Below are positions 5,864 through 9,409 of a DNA stretch of 9,409 bases, piece by piece. The DNA comes from DASPKW01 sp038244055 (GTDB lineage: Bacteria; Planctomycetota; Phycisphaerae; Tepidisphaerales; Tepidisphaeraceae): positions 1 to 9,409 of the forward strand of contig JBBRTW010000272.1 in assembly GCA_038244055.1 (NCBI GenBank), in the 5' to 3' direction. A program made the translations under genes and the position numbers. The notes under the pieces are model-generated. The model was not told the origin of the DNA. It did no database searches and saw nothing but the letters and a program-made list of their open reading frames with translations. Position 1 is the first letter of the stretch. Each line of letters begins with the position of its first letter.

Positions 5864-7111
5864 ATGACCCTTCGAGCCATCGCGATCTTATCCACTTTAA
5901 CCGCTTCCGCCGCACTCGCGGGCGGGCCTTCATTCCTCCCCATTTCCCCCTCGGTCATTCGTGAGATGGAGCAGGGCAAAGGCCAGTCCACGGCCGCCGG
6001 GCGAAATGAAGTGGCTCGCATCGAAGCCCTCAAGGAAAAAGCCCTCAGCGATGATGCCCAGGTTTCCACCGCCGCCCTCAAGGAGCTCAAAGGCCTCGGT
6101 GCCATCGCCCGGCCAACCTTCATCGCCGCGCTCCGCCAGGTGCTGGCCCGCGACCAGGCCGCGGTTGAAAAAGCCGTCGCCGGCATCGGCGATTCCAAGG
6201 AGGCCGCCGTCTATGAGGCCCAGATCGATGTCATCCGCAAAGAGGCCCGCGCCAATATCGAAAAGCTCTCCAAGGAAGATCACGACACCATCAAAAAGGC
6301 CCGCGAATACTACGACAAGCTCATCCCCATGACCGCCAAAATGAATGAAGCCTGGAGCCTCCGCCTGGCCATCGCCGAAGGCATGGGTCGCCGCCCCACG
6401 CTCATGGCTATGTGGCGCGAAGTCGCCCCGGCCGGCGATAAGCAGTTCACCATCGACAACGAAACCAAGCTCCGCCAGAAGGCCGCCAGCGCTGTCGGCG
6501 ATTTCCTCGACCGCACCGCCGACCTCTCCTGGGGCAAGGCCCCCAAGGATGAATCCCTCCGCCCCGTCTGGTTCTACGGCATGGCCCGCAAGATCGAATC
6601 CTACAACAACGCCCTCTTCGATAAACTCCTCGACCCCGAGGAAGTGAAAAACTTCCAGATGGTCAACACCTACCGCGAAGCCATCGGCCTGATGCCCTAC
6701 GAGGTCGATGCCCGCCTCGAGCAGGCCGCCCGCCGCCATTCCAAGTCGATGGTCGATCGCAACTTCTTCGCCCACGATTCCCCCGTCCCCAACAACGCCT
6801 CCCCCGGCGACCGCATCAAAAATGCCGGCTACACCGGCGGCGGCTGGGGCGAGAACATCGCCGCCGGACCCAGCGCCGGCGAACCCACCTTCTGGATGTG
6901 GTTCGATTCCCCCGGCCACCACAAAAACATGGCCGGCGGCTACAACGCCATGGGCGTCGGCCGCTGGCAGAACAAATTCACCCAGTCCTTCGCCGGCGGC
7001 CCCCGAGTCATGCTCATGACCGAAGATGAGAAGGCCAAGATCAAGATCGACGGCGAAATCGTAGCCCCGGACACCGGTAAGACCGAACCAACCAAGCGCA
7101 AAGGCGCGTAG
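5864..7111 (+). CDS. Secreted CAP-domain (SCP-like) protein, copy 1
   Basis: A 415-residue exported protein. Residues 1-19 are a signal peptide with cleavage likely after SAALA. Residues 35-255 are helical, charged and Ala/Lys-rich with no named domain. Residues 262-385 form a CAP domain (cysteine-rich secretory protein/PR-1 superfamily) of the bacterial YkwD-like type: NTYREAIGL (268-276), QAARRHSKSM with His292, FFAHDSP (301-307), GENIAAG with Glu330, and FDSPGHHKNM with His352, the residues that line the CAP cavity. Bacterial CAP proteins have no agreed single activity. The last 20 residues are a Lys-rich tail. GAGG lies 7 bases before the ATG, and the signal peptide begins there, which rules out the longer frame from 5696. 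A full-length paralog follows. Confidence 0.88.
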   Translation: MTLRAIAILSTLTASAALAGGPSFLPISPSVIREMEQGKGQSTAAGRNEVARIEALKEKALSDDAQVSTAALKELKGLGAIARPTFIAALRQVLARDQAAVEKAVAGIGDSKEAAVYEAQIDVIRKEARANIEKLSKEDHDTIKKAREYYDKLIPMTAKMNEAWSLRLAIAEGMGRRPTLMAMWREVAPAGDKQFTIDNETKLRQKAASAVGDFLDRTADLSWGKAPKDESLRPVWFYGMARKIESYNNALFDKLLDPEEVKNFQMVNTYREAIGLMPYEVDARLEQAARRHSKSMVDRNFFAHDSPVPNNASPGDRIKNAGYTGGGWGENIAAGPSAGEPTFWMWFDSPGHHKNMAGGYNAMGVGRWQNKFTQSFAGGPRVMLMTEDEKAKIKIDGEIVAPDTGKTEPTKRKGA

Positions 7112-7139
7112 GGCGGAGTGCTGAGTTAGCAATTCTCCA

Positions 7140-7184
7140 GTCGCGGAGCGACGACAAAAAGTAGCCCATGGCGTGAGCCATGGG
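7140..7184 (+). repeat. Double-hairpin intergenic repeat
   Basis: Two perfect hairpins lie 12 bases apart between the CAP paralogs. GTCGC-GGA-GCGAC (7140-7152) is followed by CCCATGGC-GTGA-GCCATGGG (7165-7184), an 8-bp stem closed by a GNRA-type tetraloop. The lack of a T-run argues against a simple terminator. Hairpin units of this kind (TAGCCC...GGG with a GTGA loop) look familiar as dispersed planctomycete intergenic repeats, which is recollection, not a search result. Confidence 0.55.
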
Positions 7185-7278
7185 AAAACCGGCGACCCTC
7201 AAAATCCCCTCCCCCGCCAAAGCCCGGGGCGGGCGAAAGATCGAATCCTCAATTGCTCCAAAGCCAGCGCGCGATACC

Positions 7279-8565
7279 ATGCTTCGCCGCCCTCTCAAAA
7301 CTTCCCGCCTTCTCCTCCCTGATTCCTTCGCGCCGATCTTCGCGCTCATCGCGTCCTTCGCGTTTAATTCGATTCTCCCAGCCCGAGCCGATCCCGATCC
7401 CCGCGCCCTCGCCGATCTCCGCGCCAAAGCCGCGGCCGCCGATGCCCCCGCCGCGATGGCCGCGATTCATTCACTCGCCGAAATGGCTGACCCCGCCCAA
7501 CCCGGCCTGGCCGATCTCACGCGCGCACTGATGAACCGCGACGCCGCGCTCATCGACAAATGGGCCGCCGTCCTCGATCCCGCCAAAATCAAAGCCCTCG
7601 AAACCGAGCGCGCCGCCCTCCGCGAAAAAGCCCTCGCCAATCTGGGAAAACTCGACAAAGGCGAACCGCTCACCCTCGCCAAACAATATCACGCGAAACT
7701 TAAGGAACTCACCAACCGCATCAACATCGCCTTCGGCCAGCGCTGGCAGATCGTCGAAGCACTGCGCCGCCGCACCGACTGCGCCGCCCTCCTCGACAAG
7801 CTCGTTGAAAAGCACGATGAACCGGCCGACAAATCCCTCGCCGCCCGCGCCGAGCGCGCCCTTTCCATCGACCTGCCCGCCGCCCTGGCCATCCCCGAGC
7901 TGGGCGATGTCAGCGAGCCCCGCACCGACTCTCCCGAATACGCCCTCTGGCACTACCGCATCTGCCGCCGCATCGAGTCCTACAACAAGCTCCAGGCCGA
8001 TGCCGCCAACAAGTGGGAATCCACCAGCGTTCGCCTGCTCAACGATTACCGCGAATCGCTCGGGCTGTTCCCTCTCGAGATCGACCCGCGTCTCTCCCTG
8101 GCCGCCCGCCTCCATTCCAAGGAGATGTGCGACCTCAAATATTTCAACCACGCCTCTCCCACGCCCGGCCAGGACGCCCCCGTCGATCGCATGAAAAACG
8201 CCGGCTACAACGCCGGCTGGCGCGAGAACATCGCCGCCAATGTCGCCGACCCCGAGCGCACTTTCTGGCTCTGGTTCAACAGCCCGGGACATCACATCGC
8301 CATGACCGCCCCCGAGGAAATCGCCATCGGCTGCGGCCGCTGGGATAACGCCTGGACCCACACCTTCGGCCACGGCCTGCGCCTGTCCCTCAAATCCCCC
8401 GCCGAGCGCGACCGCGCCCTGGCCGCCATCAACGCCCCCGGCGTCTACCTCAAGCCGCAGCCCGATGATGCCAAGCTCCCCCGCGTGATCACCACCCGAG
8501 TCGAAACCGACATTTTTATCATCGATCCGAAAACAGGCGAGAAAATTCCCTTGAACGGTAAATGA
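7279..8565 (+). CDS. Secreted CAP-domain (SCP-like) protein, copy 2
   Basis: A 428-residue paralog of the preceding protein, similar over both the helical N-terminal region (AKQYHAKLKELTNRIN against AREYYDKLIPMTAKMN) and the CAP domain. Residues 1 to about 37 are a long signal peptide ending at LPARA. The CAP domain (about 248-370) has LNDYRESLGL, LAARLHSKEM with His279, FNHASP (289-294), RENIAA with Glu316 (Arg replaces the usual Gly of GEN), and FNSPGHHIAM with His338. A C-terminal extension of about 55 residues follows. The ATG at 7279 is chosen because it begins the signal peptide; no clear Shine-Dalgarno site precedes it, and an upstream ATG at 7180 lies inside the hairpin repeat. The hydrophobic core of the signal peptide is encoded by a dispersed CGCGAAG-type repeat. 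Confidence 0.87.
   Translation: MLRRPLKTSRLLLPDSFAPIFALIASFAFNSILPARADPDPRALADLRAKAAAADAPAAMAAIHSLAEMADPAQPGLADLTRALMNRDAALIDKWAAVLDPAKIKALETERAALREKALANLGKLDKGEPLTLAKQYHAKLKELTNRINIAFGQRWQIVEALRRRTDCAALLDKLVEKHDEPADKSLAARAERALSIDLPAALAIPELGDVSEPRTDSPEYALWHYRICRRIESYNKLQADAANKWESTSVRLLNDYRESLGLFPLEIDPRLSLAARLHSKEMCDLKYFNHASPTPGQDAPVDRMKNAGYNAGWRENIAANVADPERTFWLWFNSPGHHIAMTAPEEIAIGCGRWDNAWTHTFGHGLRLSLKSPAERDRALAAINAPGVYLKPQPDDAKLPRVITTRVETDIFIIDPKTGEKIPLNGK
7345..7369 (-). repeat. CGCGAAG-type dispersed repeat, copy A, inside the signal peptide
   Basis: Read on the minus strand these 25 bases (starting AATTAAACGCGAAGG) match 8583-8607 at 23 of 25 positions. Related GCGAAG units continue to about 7325 (CGCGAAGAT, GGCGCGAAGG). 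On the plus strand the array encodes the hydrophobic residues of the second CAP protein's signal peptide (around 17-30, FAPIFALIASFAFN). Confidence 0.65.
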
Positions 8566-8887
8566 TCCTTAATATTAAATACAATTAAACGCGAAGGCCG
8601 CGAAGAGAAAAGGACTTCGGCGCGAGGGGCCCATGGCCAGGAGTTGGAGCTCGATGCGGCACTGCAGGCGCTTCCGGCACTGCGGCGCATCGGTGTGGAA
8701 CGGCACGAATCCCAGTGTCTTTTCGATGGTTTTCGCGGCAAATCGCTTCTATGTTGGGGAACGGCAGCCCGATGGCGGTCTTAGAAAACCAGCGTCGGGG
8801 CGAATCAAATCCTAAGATTGGCGATGATCCAGTGTTTTGCGGGCAGCTCTCGTCAGTTTATGATTCCCGCCATTCTTGGAGATTCGA
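8566..8887. other. Intergenic region, 322 bases, no supported gene
   Basis: The gap begins with an AT-rich stretch (8566-8589) and the CGCGAAG repeat (8583-8607). Open frames exist on both strands at 8620-8790 (for example a minus-strand ORF ending at 8445), but their translations are rich in Arg, Ser, Cys and Trp, overlap each other and match no family I know. I call no gene and see no terminator with a T-run after the CAP gene. Confidence 0.5.
8583..8607 (+). repeat. CGCGAAG-type dispersed repeat, copy B
   Basis: This is an inverted copy of 7345-7369 (23 of 25 bases identical). It lies 17 bases after the second CAP gene's stop codon, outside any coding region. Confidence 0.65.
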
Positions 8888-9265
8888 ATGGACGAACGAG
8901 GCGGGCGTCGATCACGGATAACTTGGCCGCTCATGGTTTCGGCCATGGCGATATGCGTTGGCATATTCGGCGGCGTCGTTGTTGTTAGAACCTTGACAGC
9001 GGCACGGTCAGACGGCTTGAATCCCGACGCCGGATGGCTGATTGTTGGAGCAATCTGCCTGGTAGGCTCGATCGCATGCAGCCTCATTTGCCTTCCGAAA
9101 CACTTCGGCCAACGGGGTTTCGATTCACAGACTGAAGCTGAAAAGGTACAACAAATGTGGACAGGTCTGAGCCTTATCGTCATCGGATTCTTTGCCACGG
9201 GAATCAGTTTCGTTATGGCGGGCTCGCAGAATATTTTTTACATCTTTTTCGGCGCGATCGGGTTA
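8888..9265 (+). pseudogene. Small membrane protein gene, apparently cut by an insertion sequence
   Basis: ATG at 8888 is preceded by GGAG (8878-8881) six bases upstream. The frame is open to the window end, but only about the first 125 codons look like protein. They contain three or four hydrophobic segments: ITWPLMVSAMAICVGIFGGVVVV (residues 11-33), WLIVGAICLVGSIACSLICL (47-66), MWTGLSLIVIGFFATGISFV (about 90-109) and the start of a fourth, IFYIFFGAIGLG. I do not recognise the family. After about 9265 the translation loses this character where features of an insertion sequence begin, so the gene is probably interrupted there; the exact junction is a guess. Base use is visibly less GC-rich than in the genes to the left (runs such as GTTGTTGTTAGA), suggesting accessory DNA. 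Confidence 0.6.
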
Positions 9266-9297
9266 GGAAGGGTGTGCCCATTTTTTCGGGTGGATAA

Positions 9298-9303
9298 TAT
9301 AAT
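9298..9303 (+). promoter_or_regulatory. Candidate -10 box for the ORF at 9346
   Basis: TATAAT within GGATAATATAATGGG lies 43 bases before the start codon. No good -35 hexamer is seen 17 bases upstream. Confidence 0.35.
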
Positions 9304-9311
9304 GGGGGTTT

Positions 9312-9329
9312 CCGGCATGGAGATGCCGG
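9312..9329 (+). promoter_or_regulatory. 7-bp hairpin just upstream of the ribosome binding site
   Basis: CCGGCAT and ATGCCGG are separated by GGAG. The stem ends five bases before the true Shine-Dalgarno GGAGG (9335-9339), and its loop carries a second GGAG. It could limit transcription or translation entering the downstream ORF, as leader hairpins do in some insertion sequences. Confidence 0.45.
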
Positions 9330-9345
9330 GTTTTGGAGGTTTGCC

Positions 9346-9409
9346 ATGGATCGGCTGCTTCGGATGGATAAGGAACAGTACCTTCGTGAGATGCGGGCGG
9401 AGATCGAAC
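9346..9409 (+). CDS. N-terminus of an unfinished ORF, possibly a transposase
   Basis: The first 21 codons begin MDRLLRMDKEQYLREMRAE and continue past the window end. GGAGG (9335-9339) six bases before the ATG is one of the best Shine-Dalgarno sites in the window. The charged helical N-terminus and the promoter-hairpin-RBS layout suggest a transposase of a planctomycete insertion sequence, possibly ISKra4-like, but 21 residues are too few to name it. Confidence 0.55.
   Translation, partial: MDRLLRMDKEQYLREMRAEIE

Larger units (their letters stand above)
9265..9409 (+). mobile_element. Putative left end of an insertion sequence (partial)
   Basis: From about 9265 the sequence changes to an arrangement typical of an insertion-sequence left end: a GGTGTGCCCATTTTTTCGGG stretch that could be a terminal repeat, a TATAAT box (9298-9303), a perfect hairpin (9312-9329), a strong Shine-Dalgarno site and an ORF from 9346 leaving the window. 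The other end is not visible, so the terminal repeat and target duplication cannot be confirmed. Confidence 0.45.

Noticed and set aside
5930..7132. 400-codon minus-strand ORF opposite the first CAP gene, and a similar 300-codon one at 7471-8373
   Set aside because: Long antisense open frames arise from the C-rich third positions of these genes. The translations are Gly/Val/Ala repeats with no family match.
7206..7232. C-rich/G-rich stretch with a possible CCCGCC/GGCGGG hairpin
   Set aside because: The pairing is short and easily explained by base composition, and no T-run follows.
8445..8741. 98-codon minus-strand ORF and overlapping plus-strand frames at 8620-8790
   Set aside because: It overlaps the end of the CAP gene, is Ser/Arg-rich, has no ribosome binding site and no recognisable domain. 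It may contain remnant or repeat DNA, but no gene can be supported.

Overview
The window is chromosomal DNA from a GC-rich bacterium. The mix of gene families points to the Planctomycetota (perhaps Phycisphaerae-like): a secreted ThuA-domain protein, secreted CAP-domain proteins, a STAS/RsbW-type partner-switching pair, patchy use of Shine-Dalgarno sites, and many short dispersed hairpin repeats. This is an inference from gene content, since no rRNA or other taxonomic marker is present. No rRNA, tRNA or CRISPR array was seen.

Layout from left to right: a nested palindromic REP-pair element (98-201); a secreted ThuA-like protein on the minus strand (325-1089); a 380-base gap holding a long-arm inverted repeat (1175-1240); a divergent NADAR-domain protein on the plus strand (1470-2318); a 333-bp non-autonomous insertion element (2380-2712) with perfect 19-bp terminal inverted repeats, a 4-bp target duplication and an internally deleted transposase ORF; a minus-strand group made of a STAS anti-anti-sigma factor (4774-5133), an RsbW-like kinase/anti-sigma factor (4223-4696) and a rhomboid protease with a TPR-like tail (2818-4038); a small antitoxin-like gene on the plus strand (5477-5692); two tandem paralogous secreted CAP-domain proteins (5864-7111 and 7279-8565) separated by a double-hairpin repeat; a 322-base gap; and a lower-GC membrane-protein gene (from 8888) that appears to be broken near 9265 by the left end of an insertion sequence whose own ORF starts at 9346 and runs off the window.

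The clearest functional unit is the STAS/RsbW pair. It has a well-formed sigma70-type promoter (TTGACA, 17 bases, TACTGT) whose -35 box overlaps an inverted repeat that could be an operator. The STAS protein has a Ser-Ser in the phospho-acceptor position and the kinase has intact N, G1 and G2 boxes, so a phosphorylation-dependent partner switch is expected; the target sigma factor or effector is not in the window. The rhomboid gene is on the same strand, 184 bases downstream, and may or may not belong to the same transcript. The two CAP proteins form an exported paralog pair.

The most unusual signals are the repeats: the REP pair with compensatory base changes, the deletion-derived insertion element, and a CGCGAAG-type dispersed repeat that encodes the hydrophobic core of the second CAP protein's signal peptide and has an inverted copy just after the same gene. 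I did not find a clear new multi-gene system.
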